Below, in pieces: positions 34,184 through 43,837 of a stretch of 64,000 nt of DNA. The notes under the pieces are model-generated. The model was not told the DNA's origin. It made no database searches and saw only the letters and a list, made by a program, of their open reading frames with translations. Numbering within the stretch: the first letter of the stretch is position 1; each line of letters begins with the position of its first letter. This stretch comes from JAUIAS01 sp030425395. Lineage in GTDB: Bacteria; Pseudomonadota; Alphaproteobacteria; Rhodobacterales; Rhodobacteraceae. Where the stretch lies: contig CP121336.1 in NCBI GenBank assembly GCA_043553855.1, positions 434,001-498,000 on the forward strand. Direction: 5' to 3'. The position numbers were made by a program, and so were the translations under genes.

Positions 34184-35893
34184 ATGATGATTTTTCGATC
34201 AATACTGATGAGTGCGGCTGCGGCGCTGGTTCTTGCGCCTGCGGCACATGCCGAACGGGGCGTCGATGGCACCGTCCGCATCATCTATTGGCAGGCGCCC
34301 TCGATCCTGAACCCGTTCCTCTCAGGCGGTAGCAAGGACGTGGAAAGCGCCAGCATAATCCTCGAACCTTTGGCGCGCTACAACCAGAACGGTGCATTGG
34401 AACCCTGGCTTGTCGATGAGGTGCCGACCCTTGCCAATGGCGGTATTTCGACTGACATGACCACGATCACATGGACGCTGACCCCCGGCATCCTTTGGTC
34501 GGACGGCAGCCCCCTGACATCGCGGGATGTCAGGTTTACCTATGACTACTGCACGCATCCCGAAGGTGGCTGCGCCCAGATCACCCAGTTTGATGGCGTG
34601 GCCCGCGTGGACACACCGGATGACCGGACGGTCGTCGTGACATTCGATCAGCCGACACCTTTTCCCTATGGCCCGTTTGTCAGCGGCCAGAGCCCGATCC
34701 TTCAGGCCGCCCAATTCGCCGATTGTCTGGGGGCCAAGGCCCCTACCTGCACCGACGCCAATTTTGCTCCGATCGGCACCGGCCCTTTCGTGGTGGATGA
34801 ATTCAGGCCGAATGACGTGATCACCATGTCGGCCAATCCCAATTACCGCGACCCGGAGAAACCCCGGTTCGGGTCTGTTGTGTTCAAGGGCGGCGGAGAC
34901 GCAACCGCAGCGGCCCGGGCGGTGATGGAAACCGGCGAATTCGACTATGCGTGGAACCTCCAGCTTGCGCCCGATGTGATCGCGCGGATGGAAAAGGGCG
35001 GCAAAGGTTCGCCGGTCGCGGGGTTTGGCCCCTATGTCGAACGCATCATGCTGAACCAGACCGACCCGAACCCGGACCTGCCCGAGGGCGACCGCGCCAC
35101 TGCGGCCCATCCGCATCCCTTCCTGCGCGATCCGGCGGTCTTCAAGGCCATGTCCATGGCCATAGACCGGCCGCTTCTGGTCGAAATCGGCTATGGTCAG
35201 GCCGGCAAGGTGACATGCAACTGGGTGCCCGCACCGGCGGCCTATAATTCGGACACGTTCCAATGCGCGACACAGGACATCGCCGGGGCCAACGCCATGC
35301 TGGACGCGGCGGGGATCATTGACACCGACGGAGACGGGGTGCGCGAAAAGGACGGTGTCCCGCTCCGTATCCTTTATCAGACCTCGACCAACGCGGTGCG
35401 GCAGGATTTTCAGGCGCTGATCAAACAATGGTGGAGTGAAATCGGCATCGAAACCGAATTGCGCAGCATTGATGCGTCGGTCTTTTTTGGCAGCGATCCG
35501 GGCAGCCCGGACACCCTGCAAAAGTTTTATGCCGATGTGCAGATGTATGCCAATACCTTTAACGGCACCGACCCCCAAGCCTATCTGGGCAACCTTCTGT
35601 GCGACAAGGCCCCGCGCCCGCAGACCCAATGGCAGGGAGAAAACATCGCGCGGTTCTGCAACGCCGGGTTTGACGCCCTGCACAGCGATCTGACCCGGAC
35701 CGCAGGCATGGACGCCCGCGCCGAAATCGCAAAGCGGCTGAACGATATGGCCATTGAGAACGGTGCGATGATCCCGCTGGTGCACCGCGGCCGCTTGTCC
35801 GCCCATGCGCACAGCCTTGGCGGTGTGGTTCTCAATGTGTGGGATTCCGAATTGTGGAACGTCGCCGACTGGTATCGGATCGACACCGACTAA
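34184..35893 (+). CDS. Peptide/oligopeptide ABC transporter substrate-binding protein
   Basis: The ATG at 34184 (or 34187, better spaced from GGGAG) gives about 569 aa. A signal peptide (FRSILMSAAAALVLAPAAHA) is cleaved to ERGVDG. The mature protein is an SBP_bac_5 family binder: early WQAPSILNPFLSGG, WTLTPGILWSDGSPLTSRDVRFTYDY, and IGTGPFVVDEF. It has an unusually high number of Cys residues (CTHPEGGC, CLGAKAPTC, CNWV, FQCAT, LCDKA) likely forming periplasmic disulfides. It would capture peptides or acylated amino acids for the permeases that follow. Confidence 0.95.
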   Translation: MMIFRSILMSAAAALVLAPAAHAERGVDGTVRIIYWQAPSILNPFLSGGSKDVESASIILEPLARYNQNGALEPWLVDEVPTLANGGISTDMTTITWTLTPGILWSDGSPLTSRDVRFTYDYCTHPEGGCAQITQFDGVARVDTPDDRTVVVTFDQPTPFPYGPFVSGQSPILQAAQFADCLGAKAPTCTDANFAPIGTGPFVVDEFRPNDVITMSANPNYRDPEKPRFGSVVFKGGGDATAAARAVMETGEFDYAWNLQLAPDVIARMEKGGKGSPVAGFGPYVERIMLNQTDPNPDLPEGDRATAAHPHPFLRDPAVFKAMSMAIDRPLLVEIGYGQAGKVTCNWVPAPAAYNSDTFQCATQDIAGANAMLDAAGIIDTDGDGVREKDGVPLRILYQTSTNAVRQDFQALIKQWWSEIGIETELRSIDASVFFGSDPGSPDTLQKFYADVQMYANTFNGTDPQAYLGNLLCDKAPRPQTQWQGENIARFCNAGFDALHSDLTRTAGMDARAEIAKRLNDMAIENGAMIPLVHRGRLSAHAHSLGGVVLNVWDSELWNVADWYRIDTD

Positions 35894-36002
35894 TGGCGAG
35901 GGCCGTCCCACCGACCGGGATCGCTGGTGGCAGCCGCCGGTCCTGCGGATGTGGCGGTGAACGTCCCTGCCGCGTGTCCCGAATGGGCGCAATGGCCTGC
36001 AC

Positions 36003-37040
36003 ATGCTGACCTTTACGATCCGCCGGTTGATCCTGTCGGTCCCAACCCTGCTGTTCATCAGCCTGGTGATTTTCCTTTTGCTGCACCTCGCCCCCGGCGA
36101 TCCCATGGCGCAGGTGCCGCTGACCGTGCCGCCCGAGGTCAAGGAAAAGATGCGCGTTGCGCTGGGGCTGGGCGAGCCTTTGCACGTTCAGTATTGGAAG
36201 TGGCTGGTCCAGTTCTTCTGGGTGGAACCCAAGGTATTGATAGACTGGCTGACGCGCGACAGCCTTATCTTGGGCTGGCTGCCCGATACCGCCCTGTATC
36301 AAGGCGAGTTGCGCAACATTTCCTGGCAGACGCGCGGGCCTGTTATGGACCTAGTGGTGCAATCCCTGCCCCAGACCATGTGGGTGGTGGGAATGGCCTA
36401 TGTTGTCGGGGTTCTGATCGCCCTGCCTATCGGCATCTATTCCGCCTACCGGCAATATTCGATCTTTGATCAATCGGGCACGTTTATCACGATGATCGGA
36501 TTTTCGATCCCGCCCTTCTTTACCGGTCCTTTGGTGATCGTCATTTTCGCGGTCCAGCTGGGTTGGCTGCCCTCGACCTATGACACCATGCACGCGGTCG
36601 TGGATTGGGACAGCTTCACGGTTCAACTTCGCCAGATGGTCCTGCCGGTCATGGTGCTGGCATTCCAGACCACCGCCCAGATCAGCCGCTATATGCGGTC
36701 TGCCATGCTCGACAATCTCAATCAGGATTACGTGCGCACGGCGCGGGCCAAGGGGCTGCGGGAATCCGTGGTTGTGATGGTGCACGTGCTGCGCAATTCG
36801 ATGATCCCGGTGATCACGGTGATCGCATTGGGCATTCCGTCGATCTTTGGCGGCGCAATCATCACTGAAAACGTTTTTGGGGTGAACGGGCTGGGCTATC
36901 AGCTTTTGATCGCGCTGTTTGCCAACGATATTCCCACGGTCATGACCTTGACGTTCATCTTTGCCATCCTGATCGTGGCGTTTAACCTGATTGCGGATGT
37001 TCTATACGGCGTGCTTGATCCACGCATCCGCTATGACTGA
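36003..37040 (+). CDS. Peptide ABC transporter permease, DppB type
   Basis: The protein has 345 aa with six membrane helices. The N-terminal RRLILSVPTLLFISLVIFLLLHLAPGDP segment is typical of DppB/OppB permeases. The EAA loop (DYVRTARAKGLRE) contacts the ATPase. It starts 109 bp after the binding-protein stop; no clear Shine-Dalgarno is present. The next permease overlaps its stop by 8 bp. A long insertion (about residues 65-110) between the first helix and the core is usual for this branch. Confidence 0.94.
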   Translation: MLTFTIRRLILSVPTLLFISLVIFLLLHLAPGDPMAQVPLTVPPEVKEKMRVALGLGEPLHVQYWKWLVQFFWVEPKVLIDWLTRDSLILGWLPDTALYQGELRNISWQTRGPVMDLVVQSLPQTMWVVGMAYVVGVLIALPIGIYSAYRQYSIFDQSGTFITMIGFSIPPFFTGPLVIVIFAVQLGWLPSTYDTMHAVVDWDSFTVQLRQMVLPVMVLAFQTTAQISRYMRSAMLDNLNQDYVRTARAKGLRESVVVMVHVLRNSMIPVITVIALGIPSIFGGAIITENVFGVNGLGYQLLIALFANDIPTVMTLTFIFAILIVAFNLIADVLYGVLDPRIRYD

Positions 37041-37962
37041 CCGCTCCGCCCCCCGCAGCCGTTGGGCCGATGTCTGGCAGCAGTTCAAACGCCACCGTGG
37101 CGCGGTGTTTGGCGGCGGTTTTCTGGTGTTCATCACCCTGTTCGTGGTCCTTGGGCCCTATATCTGGACGGTGGACCCGCAAAAGATCGACATCCGCAAC
37201 AGAGACATGCGCCCGATCTGGACCGCGCTCTGGGACGGGTCCGCCAAGATCGGCTGGCATCGCCCGCTGGGCAGCGATCAGCTGGGGCGCGACGCGCTTG
37301 CCAACCTGATCGAGGGCGGGCGCGCCTCAATGGCAGTGGGCTGGGCGGCAATGGTGCTGTCGCTGATCATCGGCACGACGGTCGGCGTGCTCGCCGGGTT
37401 TTTCAAGCGGCTGGATTTCTGGCTGATGCGGTTGACCGATCTGGCGCTGTCGCTCCCGATCCTGCCGCTCTTGCTGGTGGCGGTGACGTTGTTCCGGCAA
37501 CCGCTTCGATCCGGCTTTGGGCCGGAGATGGGGATGTTTGTACTGATCGTGGGGGTCGTGGCGATAACCTCATGGATGCAGACCGCGCGGATCGTGCGCG
37601 GCGATGTGCTGGCGCTCAAGGAACGGGAATTCATTCTGGCCGCGCGGTCGATCGGCACGACAGACCGCCAGATCATCACCCGGCACCTTCTCCCGAATGT
37701 GATGTCGCCGATCATGGTGTCCGCAACACTCGGGCTGGCCACGGCGATCATCACTGAAAGTGCGCTCTCGTTTCTGGGGGTCGGGTTCCCGTCGGATTTT
37801 CCGACCTGGGGCAAGCTTCTGGCAGACGGGGTTTTGCGGATGGAGGATTACCCGGAACGCGTCCTTCTGCCCGGCATCGCCATCTCGCTGACCGTTCTGA
37901 GCGTCAATTATCTGGGCGACGGGTTGCGTGATGCGCTGGACCCGCGCATTCGCGACCGTTGA
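37033..37962 (+). CDS. Peptide ABC transporter permease, DppC type
   Basis: The ATG at 37033 overlaps the previous stop by 8 bp and gives 309 aa, matching DppC/OppC starts (RWADVWQQFKRHRGAVFGG). Six helices, HPLGSDQLGRDALANLIEGGR-like motif before the core (here RPLGSDQLGRD) and EAA loop (EFILAARSIGTTDRQII) are present. It pairs with the DppB-type permease and the fused ATPase encoded on the minus strand. Confidence 0.94.
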   Translation: MTDRSAPRSRWADVWQQFKRHRGAVFGGGFLVFITLFVVLGPYIWTVDPQKIDIRNRDMRPIWTALWDGSAKIGWHRPLGSDQLGRDALANLIEGGRASMAVGWAAMVLSLIIGTTVGVLAGFFKRLDFWLMRLTDLALSLPILPLLLVAVTLFRQPLRSGFGPEMGMFVLIVGVVAITSWMQTARIVRGDVLALKEREFILAARSIGTTDRQIITRHLLPNVMSPIMVSATLGLATAIITESALSFLGVGFPSDFPTWGKLLADGVLRMEDYPERVLLPGIAISLTVLSVNYLGDGLRDALDPRIRDR

Positions 37963-37989
37963 AAAAATAAGAACACCCGTGTGGAAAAG

Positions 37990-38015
37990 CGGGCCGGGCT
38001 GGCCCGGAATTTTCA
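37990..38015 (+). terminator. Possible terminator after permease operon
   Basis: CGGGCC (37990-37995) and GGCCCG (38001-38006) form a 6-bp stem around GGGCT, followed by GAATTTTC. It lies 28 bp after the last permease stop. Confidence 0.4.
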
Positions 38016-38128
38016 GCCTGAGCACCTGAGCAAAACGTTATGCCGCCCCACCCCAGCAAGTGAGAAATTCGTTCCAACTCGAACGGCTTATTCGACCGCC
38101 AAGGCGCTTGATACGCCGCACATCCTGC

Positions 38129-38147
38129 TCCAATTGGAACAATGTTC
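38129..38147 (+). promoter_or_regulatory. Overlapping palindromes before the YeeE-like gene
   Basis: TCCAATTGGA (38129-38138) and GAAC-AAT-GTTC (38137-38147) overlap about 22 bp upstream of the start codon, just before the AAGGA Shine-Dalgarno. A weaker CGTTC-N6-GAACG repeat is at 38070-38085. The arrangement could be an operator controlling the transporter. Confidence 0.3.
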
Positions 38148-38169
38148 TACTTCAGCAAGGATTTTTGCG

Positions 38170-39246
38170 ATGTTCGAGTCTCTTGGTCTTGAAAACACCA
38201 CCCCGCGCGAGGCCAGCGTTCTGTTTGCGCTTGGGTTGGGCCTTCTGTTTGGTTTTCTGGCAGAGCGCACCGGTTTCTGTCTGCGCCGCTCGGTGGTTGC
38301 GGGGCCGGATCGACGGGCGGCGGCCGGGGTCTGGGCGACTGCGCTGGCCGTGGCGGTGCTGGGCACCCAACTGGCCGTTTGGGGTGGCTATATCTCATTT
38401 GACGGACATCGGCTCGTGAATGGCGATCTGCCGTGGCTGGCGATTGTCACCGGCGGGCTTCTCTTTGGTGCGGGCATGGTGCTGACGCGCGGATGCGTAT
38501 CGCGGCTGATGGTGCTGGGGGCCTCGGGCAACCTGCGGGCATTGCTGGTAATCACCGTGTTCGCCATCGTTGCCCACGCCACGCTCAAGGGCGTTCTGGC
38601 CCCGCTGCGCACCCTGTTGGGCGAGGTTTCGGTGCCACTGGGCGACGCGGCCAGTCTTGCGGCCTTGCCGGGGGGTGGTCTGCTCTGGGCCGGGATCATC
38701 GCGGCGGTCGCACTGGCGTTGGCGCTGCGGTCCGGCAATGGCGTGCTGGCCCTGAGCGGCGCGGCGGTCATCGGATTGCTGGCAGCGGCGGGTTGGGTCG
38801 GCACGGGCTATGTGCTGTTTGACGATTTCGACCCGATCGCGATGGAAAGCCTGTCCTTTACCGCGCCTGCGGCGGACAGCCTGTTCTTTGTGGTGGCATC
38901 CAGCTCCATCCCGGCCGGGTTTGGCGCGGGGCTGCTGGGCGGCGTTCTGGTTGGCGCGCTTGCGGCATCGCTCTTGTTTGGCAGCTTCCGCTGGCAGAGC
39001 TTTGACAGCCCCGCGCAGACCGGACGTTACCTTGGCGGTGCGGCGATGATGGGTGTTGGCGGCGTGCTGGCTGGCGGCTGCACCGTGGGTGCCGGGTTGG
39101 CGGGTGTTCCGACACTTGGCGTGGCGGCGCTGCTGGCGCTGGTGGCAATCGTCGCGGGCGCGCGGATCATGGATGCGGTGCTTAACCGATCTTCCGCCGG
39201 ATCCGACGCACCAGAAACCACACCAACCCTGCAACCGGCAGAGTAA
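38170..39246 (+). CDS. YeeE/YedE-family (sulfur compound) transporter
   Basis: The ATG at 38170 has an AAGGA Shine-Dalgarno 8 bp upstream, giving 358 aa; the open frame extends upstream into non-coding DNA. About nine to ten membrane helices carry the conserved cysteine motifs of the family: ERTGFCLRRS near the N-terminus, LTRGCVSRL in the middle, and GGVLAGGCTVGAGL near the C-terminus. In YeeE these Cys residues relay thiosulfate through the membrane. The family is often linked to sulfur oxidation. No TusA-like gene adjoins. Its last 65 bp overlap the 3' end of the convergent DUF3422 gene. Confidence 0.93.
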   Translation: MFESLGLENTTPREASVLFALGLGLLFGFLAERTGFCLRRSVVAGPDRRAAAGVWATALAVAVLGTQLAVWGGYISFDGHRLVNGDLPWLAIVTGGLLFGAGMVLTRGCVSRLMVLGASGNLRALLVITVFAIVAHATLKGVLAPLRTLLGEVSVPLGDAASLAALPGGGLLWAGIIAAVALALALRSGNGVLALSGAAVIGLLAAAGWVGTGYVLFDDFDPIAMESLSFTAPAADSLFFVVASSSIPAGFGAGLLGGVLVGALAASLLFGSFRWQSFDSPAQTGRYLGGAAMMGVGGVLAGGCTVGAGLAGVPTLGVAALLALVAIVAGARIMDAVLNRSSAGSDAPETTPTLQPAE

Positions 39247-40513
39247 CCGCCGATGCCAAGACCCCCTTGCTGAGATCCAGCACAGTGGCGAGGGGATACA
39301 GAAGGTAGGTCGCCAGAGACACGGCATAATAGCTGATGGCGACCACCGACAAGCCTTCGACAGTGTGTTGCAGACGCAATTGCAGATCGGCCCGGCGATC
39401 CATGCTTTCCAACAGTTTCTGGTTTTGCGCGCTGCGTTCCACGTCCACCCGCGTGCGCAGCAAATCGCCCGCCCGGATCGCTCTGTCGGCCAGAGACTGG
39501 AGCTGCCCCTGCGTGGCATTGACCGTGCGCATCGCCGGTTCGTAACGGCGCATCATGAATTCCGCAAAGGTCTGCCCACCGCCAAAGCGCACCTCGCGCA
39601 GGGCTTCGATGCGTTGGGTCACGATGGCCTCGTAGGCCCCCGTCGCCCCGAACCGGAACGACGACCGCGCCGCCATCGCCTCCAACTCGGCCGAGATCGC
39701 CAGCAGTTTGGGCAATGTCACCTCGGCGGGGGTGTCGCCTTCGGTCATTTCAGCGGTGAGGCCCGTCAGATCGTTGCCAAGCGCGCCGATGCGCGGCGAC
39801 AGTTCGCGCACGCGGGCAAATCCCAGCATCGACATGCTCTTGTAGGTTTCGATCTCGCACAGCCGCTGGACGATACGCCCGATGCGGCGCTTGCCGGTGC
39901 CGGGCGTCACGAAAACCGCAAACCGAAGATGCCCGGCGGGATCAATGCGAAAATCCGCGCCGACCACCGCCGCCGCGTCCAGAACCTGCGACACGGCCAG
40001 GCTTTCGGGAACGAACCATTCCCCGAGCCGTTCATAGATGACCGCATCATCGGGCCGTGTATCAATGCGCAAACTTGCCGAAGTGATCCGCTGACCTGGT
40101 GCTTTGGCCAGCCAATCGGCGGGAAAGACATCAAAATCAGCCGGATCAAAGGGCCGCTGGGCCAACCCGTCGCTGAAGGCGGTGTAGGTCACAAACTCGG
40201 TGTGCTGCTCCCATTTCAGCCGGTGCCGTCCGATGGTGCCGGAATAATGGGTGGCATCCGGCCGGGGATGCGGCGCACCGTGGCGATCAAGCAGCGCGAT
40301 CAGATGGTCGAGATCTTTCTGGCGATCCCGAACCGCCGCCTCTCCTTCATGTTTGATGGCTATGAAAAGAGCGGTGCACGGCGCATCCATCGTCGGAAAC
40401 GGGCGCGCATGCAATTCGTTTGTCAAATGATAACGAAGCGGATGATCTTGGATCTGGGTCATTGAGGCGGTCCCGGCGATTACAGGGTCGGGATACACTG
40501 AAACCTCCGGCAT
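39182..40513 (-). CDS. DUF3422 membrane-anchored protein
   Basis: The protein has 443 aa. DUF3422 features are the RYHLTNELHARPFP start, the HTEFVTYTAF motif in the middle, a long helical segment (about 290-390) and two C-terminal membrane spans (about 390-435) with a basic tail. Function is unknown; the family is widespread in alpha- and betaproteobacteria and resembles coiled-coil proteins anchored by their C-terminus. A start at 40462 (MTQIQDHPL) is possible. Its last 65 bp overlap the convergent YeeE-like gene on the opposite strand. Confidence 0.92.
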   Translation of the reverse strand: MPEVSVYPDPVIAGTASMTQIQDHPLRYHLTNELHARPFPTMDAPCTALFIAIKHEGEAAVRDRQKDLDHLIALLDRHGAPHPRPDATHYSGTIGRHRLKWEQHTEFVTYTAFSDGLAQRPFDPADFDVFPADWLAKAPGQRITSASLRIDTRPDDAVIYERLGEWFVPESLAVSQVLDAAAVVGADFRIDPAGHLRFAVFVTPGTGKRRIGRIVQRLCEIETYKSMSMLGFARVRELSPRIGALGNDLTGLTAEMTEGDTPAEVTLPKLLAISAELEAMAARSSFRFGATGAYEAIVTQRIEALREVRFGGGQTFAEFMMRRYEPAMRTVNATQGQLQSLADRAIRAGDLLRTRVDVERSAQNQKLLESMDRRADLQLRLQHTVEGLSVVAISYYAVSLATYLLYPLATVLDLSKGVLASAVTLPVAGLVWFLVRRIRRKIG

Positions 40514-40640
40514 TCCAAAGAAAAAATCATTTCAAAACATTACCTTAATAGAACACAACGGTATACAAGCGCCACGGAACCCATGCGCCGCCCCCCCACA
40601 CCAGCGCAGCCCCCCAATTCCAATGTGCAAAGCCCCCACG

Positions 40641-40668
40641 AAAAAAGGGCGCGCCTCGCGGCACGCCC
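40641..40668 (-). terminator. Rho-independent terminator of pntAB
   Basis: On the minus strand a 9-bp stem (one mismatch) built from 40660-40668 and 40647-40655 around a 4-nt loop is followed by six T (AAAAAA at 40641-40646 on the plus strand), 27 bp past the pntB stop. Confidence 0.85.
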
Positions 40669-40694
40669 CTTGTTCTGGCTCGGCTGACTGAGGA

Positions 40695-42128
40695 TCAGTC
40701 GATCATCGGCAACAGCTTGTCGATGGAGGCCTTTGCATCGCCGTAGAACATCCGCGTGTTCTCTTTGAAGAACAACGGGTTCTCGATACCGGAATAGCCG
40801 GTGCCCTGGCCGCGTTTGGATACGAACACCTGCTTGGCCTTCCAGCATTCCAGCACCGGCATACCGGCGATGGGGCTGTTGGGGTCTTCCTGTGCGGCGG
40901 GGTTTACGATGTCATTGGAACCGATCACGATCGCCACGTCAGTATTCGGGAAATCATCGTTGATTTCGTCCATCTCCATGACGATGTCATAAGGCACCTT
41001 GGCTTCGGCCAGCAGCACGTTCATGTGCCCCGGCAGACGGCCTGCCACCGGGTGGATGGCAAAACGCACGTTCTTGCCCTGTGCGCGCAGCTTGCGCACC
41101 AGTTCCGCAACACCTGCCTGCGCCTGTGCGACGGCCATGCCATAGCCCGGAATGATGATCACGCTGTCGGCTTCATTGAGCGCGGTTGCAACGCCTTCGG
41201 CCTCGATTGCGATCTGTTCACCCTCGACTTCCATCGCGGGACCAGAGGTGCCGCCAAAGCCGCCAAGGATCACCGACACAAAGGAACGGTTCATCGCCTT
41301 GCACATGATGTAGGACAGGATCGCACCGGACGACCCGACCAGCGCACCGACCACGATCAGCAGATCGTTGCCAAGGCTGAAGCCGATCGCTGCTGCCGCC
41401 CAACCGGAATAGGAGTTGAGCATCGACACAACCACCGGCATGTCGGCCCCGCCAATCCCCATGATCAGGTGATAACCGATGAACAGCGCCAGAATGGTCA
41501 ACCCGATCAGCGTCCAGCTGCCCGAACCACCCAGATACATGAGCAGCAGGATCACCGATCCGGCCGCCGCGGCTGCGTTCAGAAAATGCCCGCCGGGCAG
41601 CTTGACCGCGGCCGAGTTCACCTTGCCTGCCAGCTTGCCATAGGCCACGACCGATCCGGTAAAGGTGACGGCACCGATCCAGATACCGAGCGATGCTTCG
41701 ACGCGCAGAATGCCGATTTCGACCGAGGATTTCTTGGCCAGAAGGGCCGCGAACCCTTCGAGGGACTTGCGCGCGGTGTCATCCATCGCCAGCACGCGGC
41801 CAAGTTCGATATCGGCGTTAAAGCCCACGAACACCGCCGCCAGACCGACCAGCGAATGCATCGCCGCCACCAGTTCCGGCATCTGGGTCATCTGCACCCG
41901 GTTGGCGAGCTGGTAGCCGATGGCCCCGCCCAGCGCGATCAGCACAACGGAGGCCAGCCAGAAGCCAGACCCCGGCCCGATCAACGTGGCGAACACCGCC
42001 AGCGCCATGCCGACAATGCCATACCAGACGGCGCGCTTAGCGCTTTCCTGCCCCGAAAGGCCACCCAGCGACAGAATGAAGAGGACAGCCGCGACAACAT
42101 ATGCGGCAGTTGTGAATCCGAATTCCAT
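40695..42128 (-). CDS. pntB: NAD(P) transhydrogenase subunit beta
   Basis: The protein has 477 aa: an N-terminal membrane domain of about nine helices and a C-terminal NADP(H)-binding domain III with GYGMAVAQAQ, HPVAGRLPGHMNVLLAEA and VIGSNDIVNPAA. The length matches E. coli PntB (462). With PntA it couples proton entry to hydride transfer from NADH to NADP+, supplying NADPH. It starts 13 bp after pntA and ends 27 bp before a strong terminator. Confidence 0.97.
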   Translation of the reverse strand: MEFGFTTAAYVVAAVLFILSLGGLSGQESAKRAVWYGIVGMALAVFATLIGPGSGFWLASVVLIALGGAIGYQLANRVQMTQMPELVAAMHSLVGLAAVFVGFNADIELGRVLAMDDTARKSLEGFAALLAKKSSVEIGILRVEASLGIWIGAVTFTGSVVAYGKLAGKVNSAAVKLPGGHFLNAAAAAGSVILLLMYLGGSGSWTLIGLTILALFIGYHLIMGIGGADMPVVVSMLNSYSGWAAAAIGFSLGNDLLIVVGALVGSSGAILSYIMCKAMNRSFVSVILGGFGGTSGPAMEVEGEQIAIEAEGVATALNEADSVIIIPGYGMAVAQAQAGVAELVRKLRAQGKNVRFAIHPVAGRLPGHMNVLLAEAKVPYDIVMEMDEINDDFPNTDVAIVIGSNDIVNPAAQEDPNSPIAGMPVLECWKAKQVFVSKRGQGTGYSGIENPLFFKENTRMFYGDAKASIDKLLPMID

Positions 42129-42141
42129 GGTCCTCTACTCC

Positions 42142-43713
42142 TTAGGATTTCTGGAACATGGCGAGCATACGCCGTGTCACGAGGAAGCCGCCGAAAATGT
42201 TAATCCCGGCCATAAAGACCGAAAGCGCGGCAAGGAGGATCACCAGCCATGACCCGGACCCGATCTGCATCAGGGCCCCCAGGATGATGATCGAGGAAAT
42301 CGCGTTGGTGACCGCCATCAGCGGCGTGTGCAGCGAATGCGCCACGCCCCAGATCACCTGGAAGCCGACAAACACCGCCAATACGAACACGATAAAATGC
42401 TGCATGAAGCTGGCCGGTGCAACCAGACCAACGCTCAGCAGCAGCGCGCCACCCACGGCCAGCAAGGTAACCTGCTGCTTGGTCTGCGCCTTGAACGCGG
42501 CCACTTCCTGCGCACGCTTTTCTTCCGGGGTCAGTTCCTTGACCTCAGGTTTTTTCTGCACCGCGATGGCGGCCACCTTGGGCGGCGGCGGCGGGAAGGT
42601 GACTTCCTTGTCGTGGGTGATGGTGGCCCCACGGATCACATCGTCTTCCATGTTGTGGTTGACGACACCGTCCTTCTCGGGCGTCAGATCCGTCATCATG
42701 TGGCGGATGTTCGTCGCGTAGAGCGACGAGCTTTGCGATGCCATCCGGCTGGGGAAATCGGTGTAACCGATGATGGTCACGCCATTGTCGGTGACAATCT
42801 TTTCGTCCATCACCGTCAGCTTGCAGTTACCGCCCTTTTCAGCGGCAAGGTCCACGATGACCGATCCGCGCTTCATGGACGCGACCATGTCCTCGGTCCA
42901 CAGTTCGGGCGCTTCGCGGTTGGGGATCAGCGCCGTGGTGATGACGATATCGACATCCGGTGCCAATTCACGGAACTTGGCAAGCTGCGCTTCGCGGAAT
43001 TCAGGCGACGACACAGAGGCATAACCGCCGGTGGCCGCACCGTCCTGCTGTTCTTCCTCGAAATCGAGGTAAACAAACTCGGCTCCCATGGATTCGACCT
43101 GCTCGGCCACTTCGGGACGCACGTCAAAGGCATAGGTGATTGCGCCCAGAGACGTGGACGCGCCGATTGCCGCAAGACCGGCAACACCGGCCCCCACGAT
43201 CAGAACCTTGGCCGGTGGCACCTTGCCCGCAGCGGTGATCTGACCGGTAAAGAATCGGCCATAGTTGTTGCCTGCCTCGATCACGGCACGATAGCCCGCG
43301 ATATTCGCCATGGACGACAGCGCGTCCATCTTCTGCGCGCGGCTGATACGCGGCACCATGTCCATCGCGATCACAGTGGCACCCTTGGCGGCGGCCTGCT
43401 GCATCAGCTCTTCATTGGCTGCCGGATAAAAGAACGAAATCAGCGTCTGGCCTTTTTTCAGACGCTTGACCTCGGCCTCGGACGGCGGGCGCACCTTGGC
43501 GACGATATCCGCAGCCTTGAAAAGCGCGGCACCCGTCTTGACCACCTCGACGCCGGCCTCTTCATAGGCCGCGTCGGTAAAGCCAGCCTTGGCCCCCGCT
43601 CCGGTTTCGATGACACATTCGTGGCCCAGCTTCTGAAGCTGGAGTGCACTTTCCGGCGTCATGGCCACGCGGGCCTCGCCTTCAAATACCTCTTTAGGTG
43701 TTCCGATCTTCAC
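42142..43713 (-). CDS. pntA: NAD(P) transhydrogenase subunit alpha, single-chain form
   Basis: The start is a GTG at 43713, giving KIGTPKEVFEGEARVAMTPES, with a GGGGGA Shine-Dalgarno 7 bp upstream; the frame extends 20 codons further without family match. The product has 523 aa. The NAD(H)-binding domain I (VLIVGAGVAGLAAI) is followed by an acidic/Pro-rich linker (FPPPPPKV) and four membrane helices at the C-terminus (domain II), as in E. coli PntA. Many alphaproteobacteria split this subunit in two genes (pntAA, pntAB); here it is fused. Confidence 0.96.
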   Translation of the reverse strand: MKIGTPKEVFEGEARVAMTPESALQLQKLGHECVIETGAGAKAGFTDAAYEEAGVEVVKTGAALFKAADIVAKVRPPSEAEVKRLKKGQTLISFFYPAANEELMQQAAAKGATVIAMDMVPRISRAQKMDALSSMANIAGYRAVIEAGNNYGRFFTGQITAAGKVPPAKVLIVGAGVAGLAAIGASTSLGAITYAFDVRPEVAEQVESMGAEFVYLDFEEEQQDGAATGGYASVSSPEFREAQLAKFRELAPDVDIVITTALIPNREAPELWTEDMVASMKRGSVIVDLAAEKGGNCKLTVMDEKIVTDNGVTIIGYTDFPSRMASQSSSLYATNIRHMMTDLTPEKDGVVNHNMEDDVIRGATITHDKEVTFPPPPPKVAAIAVQKKPEVKELTPEEKRAQEVAAFKAQTKQQVTLLAVGGALLLSVGLVAPASFMQHFIVFVLAVFVGFQVIWGVAHSLHTPLMAVTNAISSIIILGALMQIGSGSWLVILLAALSVFMAGINIFGGFLVTRRMLAMFQKS

Positions 43714-43837
43714 CCTTGGGTCCCCCTTTTTGCCAAAAACGGCATGGTTTTGTTCATTTTCCAGTTGATGCACTACAGGCCACGCGGATTTTGCGCAAGA
43801 TTACGTAGCGTCCCTTGGCCCTATTGGCCGATATTGC

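Noticed and set aside
34322..36142. 606-aa minus-strand open frame opposite the binding protein
   Set aside because: An antisense shadow in GC-rich coding DNA; the plus-strand frame has a signal peptide, Shine-Dalgarno and family motifs.
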